A stretch of 56,943 nt of DNA from Bacteroidales bacterium (GTDB taxonomy: Bacteria > Bacteroidota > Bacteroidia > Bacteroidales > WCHB1-69). Positions 43,901-52,848 of this stretch are shown piece after piece. A model generated the notes under the pieces. The model saw only the letters and a list, made by a program, of their open reading frames with translations. It did not search any database and was not told the DNA's origin. The stretch is from contig JAILCI010000038.1 of the NCBI GenBank assembly GCA_024686335.1, positions 1-56,943 of the forward strand, written 5' to 3'. The position numbers and the translations under genes are program-made. Each line of letters begins with the position of its first letter. The first letter of the stretch is position 1.

Positions 43901-45088
43901 ATGGAATACCGAAGACCGCAATTTTCAGAGGTTTACGATAGGCTAAACGAATCAAGAAAGTTCATCCAAGTGATTGCTGGGCCACGACAAGTGGGCAAGT
44001 CAACGTTAATGGACCAGGTGCTGTCAGAATGTCATTTTTCCTGGTACTTATTCAATGCGGATGGTGTGGATGAAGACGATTCAGATTGGATACGCAGGGT
44101 ATGGGAAAGCGTCCGTTCACAGATGGACATCAAAAATCAAACAGATGCAGTGCTCGTCATTGATGAAATTCAGAAAATAAAACGATGGAGCGAAACAGTG
44201 AAACGCGAGTGGGATGCAGACACCCGAGCTCATCGGAATCTGAAGGTCTTTCTGCTCGGCTCATCAAGGTTGATGTTACGCAAAGGACTGAAAGAGTCGC
44301 TTGCTGGTCGTTTCGAAATGATTCGACTGGGGCATTGGAGTTTTCAGGAAATGCATGATGCTTTTGGATGGACGTTGGACGAATGGATCTATTTCGGAGG
44401 ATATCCCGGCACAGCAGAACTCATCAAAGACATGCGCCGTTGGAAAAAGTATGTGAAAGAATCTCTAGTGGCACCCGCCATCGAGAAAGATGTCATCATG
44501 ACATCCAACATATACAAACCGGCATTGATGAAGCAACTGTTCGAAATTGGATGTTCTTATTCTGCTGAATTGCTTTCCCTTACTAAAGTATTAGGCCAGT
44601 TACAGGATGTAGGCAACGTGACTACTCTTTCCTCTTATCTTAACATCTTGAACGAATGTAACTTGCTGACTGGTTTGCAGAAACATGCTGCAGACAAAGC
44701 GCGTCGTTATAAGTCAGTGCCCAAATTCCAGGTTTACAATAATGCTTTATTGACTGCATACCAAGGAACTGCATATGATAAAGATCGGATTGACCCGAAA
44801 CTATGGGGACGTTGGGTGGAGTCGGCGGTGGGTGCACACCTACTGAGTGGTGCTGATGAAGGGGAATATCAGATTTATTATTGGCGTGAGCGTTCTGACG
44901 AAGTGGATTATGTTGTTGTTAGGCAAGGAGAATCAATCGCTTTGGAGGTGAAGAGCGGTCGTCGTGGCATGAATAGCGGAATTCCTAAGTTCTGTGAACA
45001 ATTTCACCCTAAACGGGCTCTTGTTGTTGGCACCGATGGCATCCCTTTTGAGGAGTTTTTCCAAATCCAAGTGGAGAATTTGTTTTAG
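43901..45088 (+). CDS. AAA ATPase with DUF4143 domain
   Basis: A 395-residue protein. The N-terminal AAA core has Walker A GPRQVGKSTL (~28-37) and Walker B VLVIDEIQKI (~86). The C-terminal DUF4143 region has YYWRERSDEVDYVV and ALEVKSG, which resembles a PD-(D/E)xK nuclease-like fold. Such ATPases are abundant in Bacteroidota and often act singly; their function is unsettled. The ATG at 43901 follows a weaker in-frame TTG. Mobile-gene remnants and direct repeats lie just upstream. Confidence 0.88.
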   Translation: MEYRRPQFSEVYDRLNESRKFIQVIAGPRQVGKSTLMDQVLSECHFSWYLFNADGVDEDDSDWIRRVWESVRSQMDIKNQTDAVLVIDEIQKIKRWSETVKREWDADTRAHRNLKVFLLGSSRLMLRKGLKESLAGRFEMIRLGHWSFQEMHDAFGWTLDEWIYFGGYPGTAELIKDMRRWKKYVKESLVAPAIEKDVIMTSNIYKPALMKQLFEIGCSYSAELLSLTKVLGQLQDVGNVTTLSSYLNILNECNLLTGLQKHAADKARRYKSVPKFQVYNNALLTAYQGTAYDKDRIDPKLWGRWVESAVGAHLLSGADEGEYQIYYWRERSDEVDYVVVRQGESIALEVKSGRRGMNSGIPKFCEQFHPKRALVVGTDGIPFEEFFQIQVENLF

Positions 45089-45141
45089 ATAGAAATCCCC
45101 GCAACTCATACAAATCGGTGCAAAAGCACTATTTTTTCACG

Positions 45142-45170
45142 AATTATCGGCTCATGTTGAGCTGATAATT
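45142..45170. terminator. Hairpin after the DUF4143 gene
   Basis: The arms AATTATCGGCTCA and TGAGCTGATAATT pair fully except for one G-T, around TGT. The T-run after it is poor (TTTGCCCTT), so terminator activity is uncertain. Confidence 0.4.
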
Positions 45171-45201
45171 TGCCCTTACATTTATCCAAGATTTCTCCCC
45201 A

Positions 45202-45244
45202 ATCTTACGTTTTTATAATAGCACCATCCTTAAAAATGTAAGAT
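45202..45244 (+). promoter_or_regulatory. Inverted repeat abutting the start codon
   Basis: ATCTTACGTTTTTA (45202-45215) pairs with TAAAAATGTAAGAT (45231-45244) except for one G-T. The second arm ends one base before the ATG at 45246. It could be an operator or a hairpin that hides the ribosome-binding region. Confidence 0.45.
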
Positions 45245-45245
45245 T

Positions 45246-45797
45246 ATGAAATACCGACTTTTATTCGTTATTTTTTGTTTTTGCGCGACCAGCATGACCG
45301 CGCAACATATCACTCTTAAGAATTATCAGAAGAAAGTACATCCAGGCCTGACTGCAATCACGACTGAGCTCTATAGCGACAAAGATCAGATTGCCAATGT
45401 CGATTGGTTGGAGTATCTCGATTGGTTGGAGCAAATATACGGGAAGGAATCGGACGAGTACCGTTCCGCGCTGCCCGACAAACAGGCACTCCGGCAACTG
45501 CTCCCCGACAGTCTCGCCGAAGTCTATGCGAATCACCCTGCATATAGATATTCACCCGTGTTGGGCGTTTCTCCGACTCAGGCTCGCGCATACTGTGAGT
45601 GGCGCACCGACCGAGTGGCTGAGCAAATGCTCGTTAGTCTGGGAAGGCTGGAATATGACTCCAACCAAACGCCTGAGAACTACTTCAGTGTTAAGAAGGG
45701 AATGATGCCGGCGGATTTGAAAACACTCTACTTTTTTCTACCCGATGGCAATATCGAGACATGGTACGGCTTCTCCTGCTTTGCGGAGTGGCGGTAA
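45246..45797 (+). CDS. Secreted protein resembling a SUMF1/GldK-type domain fragment
   Basis: A 183-residue protein with signal peptide MKYRLLFVIFCFCATSMTAQ. The mature part has a VDWLEYLDWLEQIYG block and YRYSPVLGVSPTQARAYCEW, which resemble the start of formylglycine-generating-enzyme-like domains as found in GldK/PorK-type gliding proteins (hPVvGVsxxQAxxYCxWR). The rest of that domain is absent, so it may be a truncated or minimal relative. No catalytic Cys pair of true FGE is seen. Function unknown. Confidence 0.6.
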   Translation: MKYRLLFVIFCFCATSMTAQHITLKNYQKKVHPGLTAITTELYSDKDQIANVDWLEYLDWLEQIYGKESDEYRSALPDKQALRQLLPDSLAEVYANHPAYRYSPVLGVSPTQARAYCEWRTDRVAEQMLVSLGRLEYDSNQTPENYFSVKKGMMPADLKTLYFFLPDGNIETWYGFSCFAEWR

Positions 45798-45825
45798 TTT
45801 AGAGATGCAATCATTGCGACTCTAA
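45798..45825. repeat. Decayed palindrome family C copy
   Basis: TTTAGAGATGCAAT and ATTGCGACTCTAAA pair with two mismatches. It begins directly after the stop codon. Confidence 0.5.
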
Positions 45826-45906
45826 ACTTCCTCAAGCTGTGTTCACAGCATATTTAAAATGTACAGAGTGATAGCAATGCTGTGCCGCATTTTCCCGATT
45901 TTTTTG

Positions 45907-45914
45907 TATTTTTG
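45907..45914 (+). promoter_or_regulatory. -7 element TATTTTTG for parE
   Basis: TATTTTTGCGC lies 30 bp upstream of the ATG at 45944. Confidence 0.6.
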
Positions 45915-45943
45915 CGCACCATTGTAAAAACTATTAACCTACT

Positions 45944-47779
45944 ATGTCTGAATACAAAGACGACAACATTATAACCCTGAACTGGTACGAGCATATCCGC
46001 ACGAGACCAGGTATGTACATCGGTAAGAAAGGCGACGGTTCATCTCATGATGACGGTATCTATGTGCTCCTCAAGGAGGTGATGGATAACGCTATCGATG
46101 AGTTCATGAATGGCTATGGCAAGTCTATAGATGTCACCATCCGCGAGGGACGTGTGACCATTCGCGATTATGGTCGCGGTATCCCATTGAATAAGGTGGT
46201 GGATTGCTACTCCAAGATGAATACGGGCCGTAACTTTAAAGGCGACTTTGCCTCTATCGGTATGAATGGCGTGGGTGTAAAGGCCGTCAACGCTCTTTCC
46301 AAACATCTTTTGGTCCAAAGCGTTCGCGATGGTCAAGTCAAGAAGGCTGAGTTCTCCGCAGGTCTACTTATCAAAGACTACCCTATAGAACCAACCGAGG
46401 AGAAAAATGGCACTATGGCCTCGTTCTTGCCCGATGACACCATTTTCGAGAACTTTGAGTGGTACACCGAATATATCGAGAATCTGCTCTGGAACTATGT
46501 TTACCTTAACCGTGGACTGACGATCAACTTTAACGGCAAACGTATATATTCCAAAAACGGTTTGCTGGATCTCCTGAATAAAAAGGTGGGTGATAGTAAG
46601 TTATATGAACCCATTTATTTGAAAGATGATAACTTTGAATTCACCATGGTTCACACCGACCGTAAATATGGCGAGGAGTATTACACTTTCGTCAACAGTC
46701 AATATACCGAGCATGGTGGCACGCATCAGCAGGCTATGCGCGAGGCTATCGTCAAAACTTTCAGAGACTTTTTTAAGAAGAACTTTGAGCCTTCCGATGT
46801 CCGTAACTCTATTGCAGCTAATATGTCCATCAAGGTCAAGGATCCTATCTTTGACTCCCAAACCAAGACAAAGCTGGGCTCTGAGCACATGGAACCAGGC
46901 GGCCAGACCATCCGTAACTATGTGAACGATATGATTGGTCGTCTACTCGACAACTATCTACACAAGAATTTGGAAGTTGCTGATGTGATTCTTAAGAAAA
47001 TCCAGGAGGCTGAGAAGGAGCGTACGGCCATCGCTAATCTCAAGAAGCAGTCTAAGGAGATTCAGAAGAAGGTCAGTTTACACAACAGCAAACTGCGTGA
47101 CTGCCGTTATCACTTCAATACGAATGACCCTCGAGGTCTGGAGACAATGATTTTCATCACGGAGGGTGACTCCGCATCCGGTTCCATCACCCAATCACGT
47201 GATGCCAACACCCAGGCCGTCTTTAGTTTGATGGGTAAACCTGCCAATGTCATCAAGACCAAGAATGCCATGTATAACAACGAGGAGTTGGGTTTGTTGC
47301 AGGCTGCTCTAAACTTGGAAGACGGAATCGACGGTTTGCGCTATAACAATATCGTTATCGCAACGGATGCCGATGTAGACGGCATGCATATTCGTTTGCT
47401 GCTGCTTGCGTTCTTCCTTAAACATTTTCCGGATGTGGTTCGTTCAGGTCACGTCTATGTGCTGCAGACACCGCTTTTCCGAGTTCGCAACAAGAAAGAT
47501 ACCATCTATTGCTATTCTGAGCAGGAGAAGGTAAACGCTATTCGAAAATTGGGCAGCAAACCTGAGATTACACGATTCAAAGGTCTTGGCGAGATCGACC
47601 CCAAGGAGTTCAAAGGATTTATCGGCAAGTCAATCCGCCTCGAACCTGTAGTGCTGAATCCCAACTGCAACATTGATAAAATCATGGAATTCTATATGGG
47701 CCTGAACACTCAGGAGCGCCAGAACTTCATTATGGAAAATCTTCGCGAGGAGGTGGATAATTTTTCTGAAGAATCATAA
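45944..47779 (+). CDS. parE: DNA topoisomerase IV subunit B
   Basis: A 611-residue type IIA topoisomerase ATPase subunit. The GHKL fold has EVMDNAIDEFMNG (catalytic Glu) and DYGRGIP; the TOPRIM domain has EGDSASG (~406) and DADVDGMHIR (~474), then ITRFKGLGEI. It lacks the insertions of GyrB and is of ParE length. It relaxes or unlinks daughter chromosomes with ParC. parC is not adjacent. GyrB-like paralogs are possible, but the length and N-terminus favour ParE. A lipoprotein gene follows after 21 bp. Confidence 0.9.
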   Translation: MSEYKDDNIITLNWYEHIRTRPGMYIGKKGDGSSHDDGIYVLLKEVMDNAIDEFMNGYGKSIDVTIREGRVTIRDYGRGIPLNKVVDCYSKMNTGRNFKGDFASIGMNGVGVKAVNALSKHLLVQSVRDGQVKKAEFSAGLLIKDYPIEPTEEKNGTMASFLPDDTIFENFEWYTEYIENLLWNYVYLNRGLTINFNGKRIYSKNGLLDLLNKKVGDSKLYEPIYLKDDNFEFTMVHTDRKYGEEYYTFVNSQYTEHGGTHQQAMREAIVKTFRDFFKKNFEPSDVRNSIAANMSIKVKDPIFDSQTKTKLGSEHMEPGGQTIRNYVNDMIGRLLDNYLHKNLEVADVILKKIQEAEKERTAIANLKKQSKEIQKKVSLHNSKLRDCRYHFNTNDPRGLETMIFITEGDSASGSITQSRDANTQAVFSLMGKPANVIKTKNAMYNNEELGLLQAALNLEDGIDGLRYNNIVIATDADVDGMHIRLLLLAFFLKHFPDVVRSGHVYVLQTPLFRVRNKKDTIYCYSEQEKVNAIRKLGSKPEITRFKGLGEIDPKEFKGFIGKSIRLEPVVLNPNCNIDKIMEFYMGLNTQERQNFIMENLREEVDNFSEES

Positions 47780-47800
47780 AAAATCTACAAAACCAAACCT

Positions 47801-48778
47801 ATGATGATAAAAAGAAATGGATTTTTGCTGCTTTGCTCTCTTTGTCTGCTTCTGACAGCCTGTCATAGCAAGAAGACTGAGCCGGTGATAGAGGAGATAG
47901 ATTACGAATATCCCGTTGCCATCATTTCTGATACTATCAAGACGAGCATCACGGACGAAACAAAACTCTATCCCATCGAGGAGACTCTTTTTGAAAACTT
48001 CCTGCGCCAGAGTAATAGTTATCAGGGACAGAAGTTGACGATGAAGACTACTTTTCCAGAAGAGTGGGGCGTTTTGTGTGTAGAACGTCTTCCTGAGGGG
48101 CGTGAGCTGATGTTGGTACAGTCTGCCAACCGCGAGTGGAAATACCTTCTGATAACCTCAGGTTTTGGGACCCAACGTATCCTTGACTTGATGCCCGTGG
48201 CCGTCAATTTGGCTAAACAAGAAGAAGATATCCTGGAAACGGAGAAATGGGCCACTTATCGTCAGCCAGATGGCGCGTTCCGTATTATCAAAACTTATGA
48301 CTGGACGCGTTCGGTCACAGGAGCCACTAAACATCAGGTTCTTGAGAATCCGGAGAAGTATCACCGTCTTCACACCTATACCGAGCAATATATCATCAAT
48401 GATATGGGTCATTTTGAGGCCGTTGAGGTTGATACTCTCCCAGACTACAAGGCTGTGGTCTTTTTCTATAATCACAATGACAAGCCCGAGTTTTGGGATG
48501 AGTATGTTGAGATGCTTCAGTCCTATTGCGAAGAAAACGGTATCCTTTATGAAGAAGTTTATCAGGACTATAATCGTGTGATACTCCACAACTACGATAT
48601 GAGTTTCTCATTAGAGACTGATATTTCTCCATATACTGAGTCTTTGGAAACCGGTCTGGTGCTTTTATGCAAAGGGCAGGAACCTAAGATGATCCCATTC
48701 GGCAGCTTTGAATATATGCAGATGGTGATAAACCGTTACTTTCAATTAGACTCTCACGGAAGTACTCCGGCGATATGA
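47801..48778 (+). CDS. Lipoprotein of unknown function
   Basis: A 325-residue lipoprotein (lipobox LLTAC, Cys21, if translation starts at the first of two adjacent ATGs). The mature part has no clear motif. The segment ~220-255 (YKAVVFFYNHNDKPEFWDEYVEML) has a thioredoxin-like strand-helix look but no CxxC. It lies between parE and tilS; its last four bases overlap tilS (ATGA), so it is probably co-translated with it. Confidence 0.7.
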   Translation: MMIKRNGFLLLCSLCLLLTACHSKKTEPVIEEIDYEYPVAIISDTIKTSITDETKLYPIEETLFENFLRQSNSYQGQKLTMKTTFPEEWGVLCVERLPEGRELMLVQSANREWKYLLITSGFGTQRILDLMPVAVNLAKQEEDILETEKWATYRQPDGAFRIIKTYDWTRSVTGATKHQVLENPEKYHRLHTYTEQYIINDMGHFEAVEVDTLPDYKAVVFFYNHNDKPEFWDEYVEMLQSYCEENGILYEEVYQDYNRVILHNYDMSFSLETDISPYTESLETGLVLLCKGQEPKMIPFGSFEYMQMVINRYFQLDSHGSTPAI

Positions 48779-50106
48779 AATCCCGTTTTCAGCAGCAGAT
48801 GATCCGCTTGACAGGCACTCCAACAGAGTATCGCTACCTGCTTGCCGTCAGCGGAGGTGCAGACTCTATGGTAATGGCCGACCTGTTTGTGGAGTCTGGC
48901 TACCACTTTGCCATTGCACACTGTAACTTTCATCTGCGTGGTGAAGACTCTGATCGAGATATGAGATTTGTACAACAATGGTCTGAAAAACAGAATGTTG
49001 TATGCTTCGTCAAGGAGTTCGATACCCTTGCCGAAACCGAGGCATCTGGAGAATCTGTTGAAATGACAGCCCGCCGCCTTCGCTATCAGTGGTTTGAAGA
49101 GGTTGGTAAAGACTACGACTACGTAGTCACGGCACATCAGGCTGATGATCAGGCAGAGACCATGTTCCTAAACTTGACTCGTGGTACTGGTCTCAAAGGA
49201 TTAACAGGCATCACTGAGAAGTCGGACAAGTTGTTGCGCCCACTACTCTCATTTACAGCAGATGAGATTAGACAATATGCGAAGGATCAAAATATTGAAT
49301 ATGTGATTGATGTGACCAATGCTGATGAACAGATTCGTCGCAACAAAATCCGCCATACTGTGATTCCAGCCCTTGAATCCATGAATCCGCAGTTAGTTCC
49401 GACCATGTGTCATACTAGTAGAATTCTTCAGCAGCAATATGGCATTTATCAGGATGCCGTCAAGAAATTTATGGACGAATGCACAACTCGCAAAGGTGAT
49501 ACATTGCACATTCGTAGAGCGTTTCTTGATAATCATCCCTATAAAGAGACGTTGCTTTTCGAGATCCTAAAGACTTATCACTTTACAGAAGCTGCCGTGC
49601 AATGTATCTTGAAAGCAGAACAACCAGGTCGTATGTTCTACGCACCGCAATATGTCTTGCTGGTTGATCGTGAAGAGTATCTTGTTTATCCCATTGAAAA
49701 GCCAGAAGAAGTTGAAATTGTTTGTCATGATCTTGATGAGTTGCGACAATTTTTTGATGTGGAAAGACTTGTGATAGATGGGACGAGTAGTTTCCCAAAA
49801 GATAGAGATACTCTTGTTGTTGCTCCCTCTAAACTTCAGTTTCCTATAACTTTACGCCATTGGAAAGAGGGCGATTTTTTCTATCCTTTCGGAGCTGCAG
49901 GGCGGAAGAAACTCAGTGATTTTTTTACAGATCAAAAATTCAATAGGAGAGAAAAGGATGAGGTGATTTTGTTCTGTATTCACAATCATATTGCATGGGT
50001 GATAGGTTATCGTAGTGACGAGCGTTTTAAACTCATTCCGACAGATATAGAATTCTATACCATTTCAATCAAAGATTTGTCTTTTTTTCATCTTCAAAAA
50101 TCATAA
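48775..50106 (+). CDS. tilS: tRNA(Ile)-lysidine synthase
   Basis: A 443-residue N-type PPi synthetase. The ATP loop reads AVSGGADSMVM (~22-32), then HCNFHLRGEDSDRDM and TAHQADDQAETM. The C-terminal TilS substrate-binding domain is present (LRHWKEGDFFYPFGAAGRKK). It converts the wobble C of tRNA-Ile(CAU) to lysidine so that AUA is read as Ile. It works upstream of IleS, encoded earlier in this window. A membrane-protein gene follows after 6 bp. Confidence 0.94.
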   Translation: MKSRFQQQMIRLTGTPTEYRYLLAVSGGADSMVMADLFVESGYHFAIAHCNFHLRGEDSDRDMRFVQQWSEKQNVVCFVKEFDTLAETEASGESVEMTARRLRYQWFEEVGKDYDYVVTAHQADDQAETMFLNLTRGTGLKGLTGITEKSDKLLRPLLSFTADEIRQYAKDQNIEYVIDVTNADEQIRRNKIRHTVIPALESMNPQLVPTMCHTSRILQQQYGIYQDAVKKFMDECTTRKGDTLHIRRAFLDNHPYKETLLFEILKTYHFTEAAVQCILKAEQPGRMFYAPQYVLLVDREEYLVYPIEKPEEVEIVCHDLDELRQFFDVERLVIDGTSSFPKDRDTLVVAPSKLQFPITLRHWKEGDFFYPFGAAGRKKLSDFFTDQKFNRREKDEVILFCIHNHIAWVIGYRSDERFKLIPTDIEFYTISIKDLSFFHLQKS

Positions 50107-50112
50107 AAGATT

Positions 50113-50628
50113 ATGGAAATACCTAAAATGCCTGAGATTCAACCTGTACAACCTCAGAGAACCTTTATTTTGTGGTTTATGAGTATCTGCTCTATGGTAG
50201 ATGCGGTCAGCAATATTTTCTCATACCTGTTTTTCATTTTTATGCCGGATCGAATTGCTGAAGTGATGCCCAAAATGGGTGCTACGATGGGCATGAGTAA
50301 GGAGAGTGTCGATCTGCTGATGGAGTCTATTGCTGCCGTCACGACACCCCAGTGGATTATGCTGATAGCCGTGGAAGTGTTGATGTTCGTCGGTGTGCTG
50401 CTGATGATCTGGAAACTCAACCAGATTGGTTTCCACCTCTATGCTGTAGGACAAATCCTCAACATTGTCATCACGAACTTTGTCATCGGCGGCAAGATGG
50501 CTTTGGATTTCACGGCTATCATAACTGTAGTCTTCCTGATAGCCATATATGCAATGCACTTGCGTTTTATGAAACCATTAAAAGAGTCGGATGAATCCCA
50601 GCAAGATGATGTAGAAACACCTCAATAA
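50113..50628 (+). CDS. Four-TM membrane protein, unknown function
   Basis: A 171-residue protein with a Pro-rich N-terminus and about four transmembrane helices (~18-42, ~78-100, ~102-125, ~132-152). The C-terminal tail is acidic (ESDESQQDDVE). No family was recognised. Six bases after tilS, so probably co-transcribed. Confidence 0.65.
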   Translation: MEIPKMPEIQPVQPQRTFILWFMSICSMVDAVSNIFSYLFFIFMPDRIAEVMPKMGATMGMSKESVDLLMESIAAVTTPQWIMLIAVEVLMFVGVLLMIWKLNQIGFHLYAVGQILNIVITNFVIGGKMALDFTAIITVVFLIAIYAMHLRFMKPLKESDESQQDDVETPQ

Positions 50629-50669
50629 GAAGAGAATGAGGTTTAGTAGATAGTTAGAGATAAAAAAAT

Positions 50670-50677
50670 TATTTTTG
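50670..50677 (+). promoter_or_regulatory. -7 element TATTTTTG for sufS
   Basis: TATTTTTGC lies 35 bp upstream of the ATG at 50712; an in-frame start at 50679 would precede the expected transcript end. Confidence 0.6.
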
Positions 50678-50711
50678 CTTGGCGTTAATTGAAGCCAATA
50701 TCTGCAGAAAA

Positions 50712-51914
50712 ATGAATAGAGAAGACTTTCCGATATTGAAACAACAGGTCTATAATAGACCGATGGTATATTTGGACAATGCGGCTACCACCCAAAAGCC
50801 GCAGGTGGTCATCGATGCCCTTAGTGGCTATTACGAGACTATTAACAGCAATATTCACCGTGGTGTGCACTATCTCAGTCAAATAGCCACCAATGAGTTT
50901 GAGGTTGCCCGGCGTTGTGTGCAACAGTTTATCAATGCTGCTCATGATTATGAGATTATCTTTACGCGAGGTGCAACTGAAGCTATCAATCTCGTGGCGG
51001 CCTCTTTTGGCAGGACCTACATCCAAGCGGGTGATGAGATTATCGTTTCGGAGATGGAGCACCACTCCAACATCGTTCCTTGGCAGTTTCTATGCGAAGA
51101 TCGCGGAGCTGTGTTGAAGGTTATTCCGATGAATGATGATGGTGTGTTAGATATGGAAGCCTACGAGAAGTTGTTCACTGCCAAAACTAAGATAGTAGCT
51201 GTGGCACATATCTCCAATGCTTTAGGAACCATCAATGAAGTGGGTAAACTTACTGAGATTGCTCATGCTCATCAGGTCCCAGTCATGCTCGACGGTGCTC
51301 AGGCGGTGGCCCACGAGCCCGTGGATGTGCAAGCCCTCGATTGCGACTTTTACTGTTTCTCTGGCCATAAGATGTACGCCCCTATGGGCGTGGGCGTGAT
51401 GTATGGCAAAGAACGCTGGCTTAATGAGATGAAACCCTATCAGGGCGGTGGCGAGATGATTAGTAATGTCACCTTTGCAAAGACTACCTACAATGAGTTG
51501 CCTTTCAAATTTGAGGCCGGTACTCCTTCTGTCGGAGACGTTATTGGTCTGCGCAAAGCAATCGAATATATGCAGGGCATCGGCATTGAGAAGATTCGAG
51601 CTCACGAGGAAGAACTCCTTCATTACACCACCGAGGCATTGGCAGCAGTTCCGGGTATGCGCTTTATCGGCACTGCCCCGCGCAAAGCAGCAGTCATCTC
51701 TTTCTTGATTGGCAATAGCCATCCTTACGATGTGGGCGTATTGCTTGACCATCAGGGAGTTGCTGTGCGCACAGGACACCACTGTGCCCAGCCTGTCATG
51801 GACCACTACGGAATTCCCGGCACTGTGCGTGCCTCTTTTGCCCTCTACAACACCAAAGAGGATGCCGACCTGCTCGTGAAGGCCGTTATCAAAGCACAAA
51901 CAATGCTATCGTAA
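50712..51914 (+). CDS. sufS: SufS-type cysteine desulfurase
   Basis: A 400-residue PLP enzyme. It opens with MVYLDNAATTQKP, has ANMEHHSN-like SEMEHHSNIVPWQ, the PLP Lys in CFSGHKMYAPMG (~221), and the catalytic Cys in RTGHHCAQP (~358). It removes sulfur from cysteine for Fe-S cluster assembly. In Bacteroidota sufS usually follows sufB-C-D; here it stands alone before an SDR gene. The ATG at 50712 is supported by the promoter position. Confidence 0.93.
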   Translation: MNREDFPILKQQVYNRPMVYLDNAATTQKPQVVIDALSGYYETINSNIHRGVHYLSQIATNEFEVARRCVQQFINAAHDYEIIFTRGATEAINLVAASFGRTYIQAGDEIIVSEMEHHSNIVPWQFLCEDRGAVLKVIPMNDDGVLDMEAYEKLFTAKTKIVAVAHISNALGTINEVGKLTEIAHAHQVPVMLDGAQAVAHEPVDVQALDCDFYCFSGHKMYAPMGVGVMYGKERWLNEMKPYQGGGEMISNVTFAKTTYNELPFKFEAGTPSVGDVIGLRKAIEYMQGIGIEKIRAHEEELLHYTTEALAAVPGMRFIGTAPRKAAVISFLIGNSHPYDVGVLLDHQGVAVRTGHHCAQPVMDHYGIPGTVRASFALYNTKEDADLLVKAVIKAQTMLS

Positions 51915-51925
51915 AAATCAGAACT

Positions 51926-52696
51926 ATGAACTACGCAATTGTCACCGGCGGAAGCTCCGGAATTGGACTTGCCTACGCGGAGGAACTGGCCGCTCGAAAT
52001 TACAATATATTGATTGTCAGTAATCGTGAAGATCTCAACCTCACCGCCCAGCAACATCTGCAATCTCTTTATCCCAATCTTGAAATTAAGACTTTGATGA
52101 TGGATTTGGCCGTTCAAGAGGCAGCTCAACAACTCTTCGACTATTGTAAGGAGCAGCAACTTGATGTGGAGGTTCTCGTTAACAATGCTGGCATGTTCTA
52201 TTTTGGTGCAGCTGTTGAGAAACCTGTCACCCTGTCTGAGAAGATGTTGAACCTGCATGTGCACACGCCCATGGCACTTTCTATCCTTTTTGGTAAGGCG
52301 ATGAAAGACCGCGGACATGGCTATATTCTCAACGCCAGCTCTATAACTGCTTTTATGAAATTCCCTACCATTGCGGTCTACGAGAGTACCAAAACGGCTC
52401 TGATGTCTTTCAGCTATGCACTCTCGATGGAATTGAAACATCATGGCGTGAACGTCTGCTGTGTCTGTCCCGGCGCTGTGGACACCGACCTCTATAACCT
52501 GCCCGTAAATACCCGCAAATGGCTCTGCCGTTTTGGGCTGATGCTGAAACCGAACCAGGTGGCCAAGAAGGGTGTCCGTGCTCTGTTCCGCGGGTGGAAA
52601 CGGCGCATTCCAGGGGCATGGAGTCGCGTATTTGTAGCCCTGAGCATCATCGCCCCGGACTTTATAGTGAACATAATCAAGAAGAAATTCGTGTGA
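51926..52696 (+). CDS. Short-chain dehydrogenase/reductase
   Basis: A 256-residue Rossmann enzyme. NAD(P) motif TGGSSGIG (~7-14), NNAG (~90), catalytic Ser in NASSITAF and the YxxxK pair in YESTKTAL. The substrate is unknown. The C-terminus ends in a hydrophobic, basic tail that could sit on the membrane. Eleven bases after sufS, so likely co-transcribed, although a joint role is not evident. Confidence 0.9.
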   Translation: MNYAIVTGGSSGIGLAYAEELAARNYNILIVSNREDLNLTAQQHLQSLYPNLEIKTLMMDLAVQEAAQQLFDYCKEQQLDVEVLVNNAGMFYFGAAVEKPVTLSEKMLNLHVHTPMALSILFGKAMKDRGHGYILNASSITAFMKFPTIAVYESTKTALMSFSYALSMELKHHGVNVCCVCPGAVDTDLYNLPVNTRKWLCRFGLMLKPNQVAKKGVRALFRGWKRRIPGAWSRVFVALSIIAPDFIVNIIKKKFV

Positions 52697-52845
52697 TGTT
52701 TTTCTCCCGCAGATTACGCAGATCTCGCAGATGAACGCAGATTGTTTTTTTTAGATCCTGGCGGATCTTATTCGCTTTGCTCATAGATGTTTTAACGCAA
52801 AGGTTCAAAGAGCGCAAAGACAGACAATCAAATTGAACCGGGTGC
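52697..52845. repeat. CGCAGAT periodic repeat and degenerate repeats
   Basis: CGCAGAT occurs four times at about 10-bp spacing (52707-52742). A hairpin AGATCC-TGGC-GGATCT follows (52752-52767), then AACGCAAAG/GCGCAAAGA words (~52793-52820). No gene is seen in this stretch, which leads into the MITE-like element. Confidence 0.55.
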
Positions 52846-52848
52846 AAA

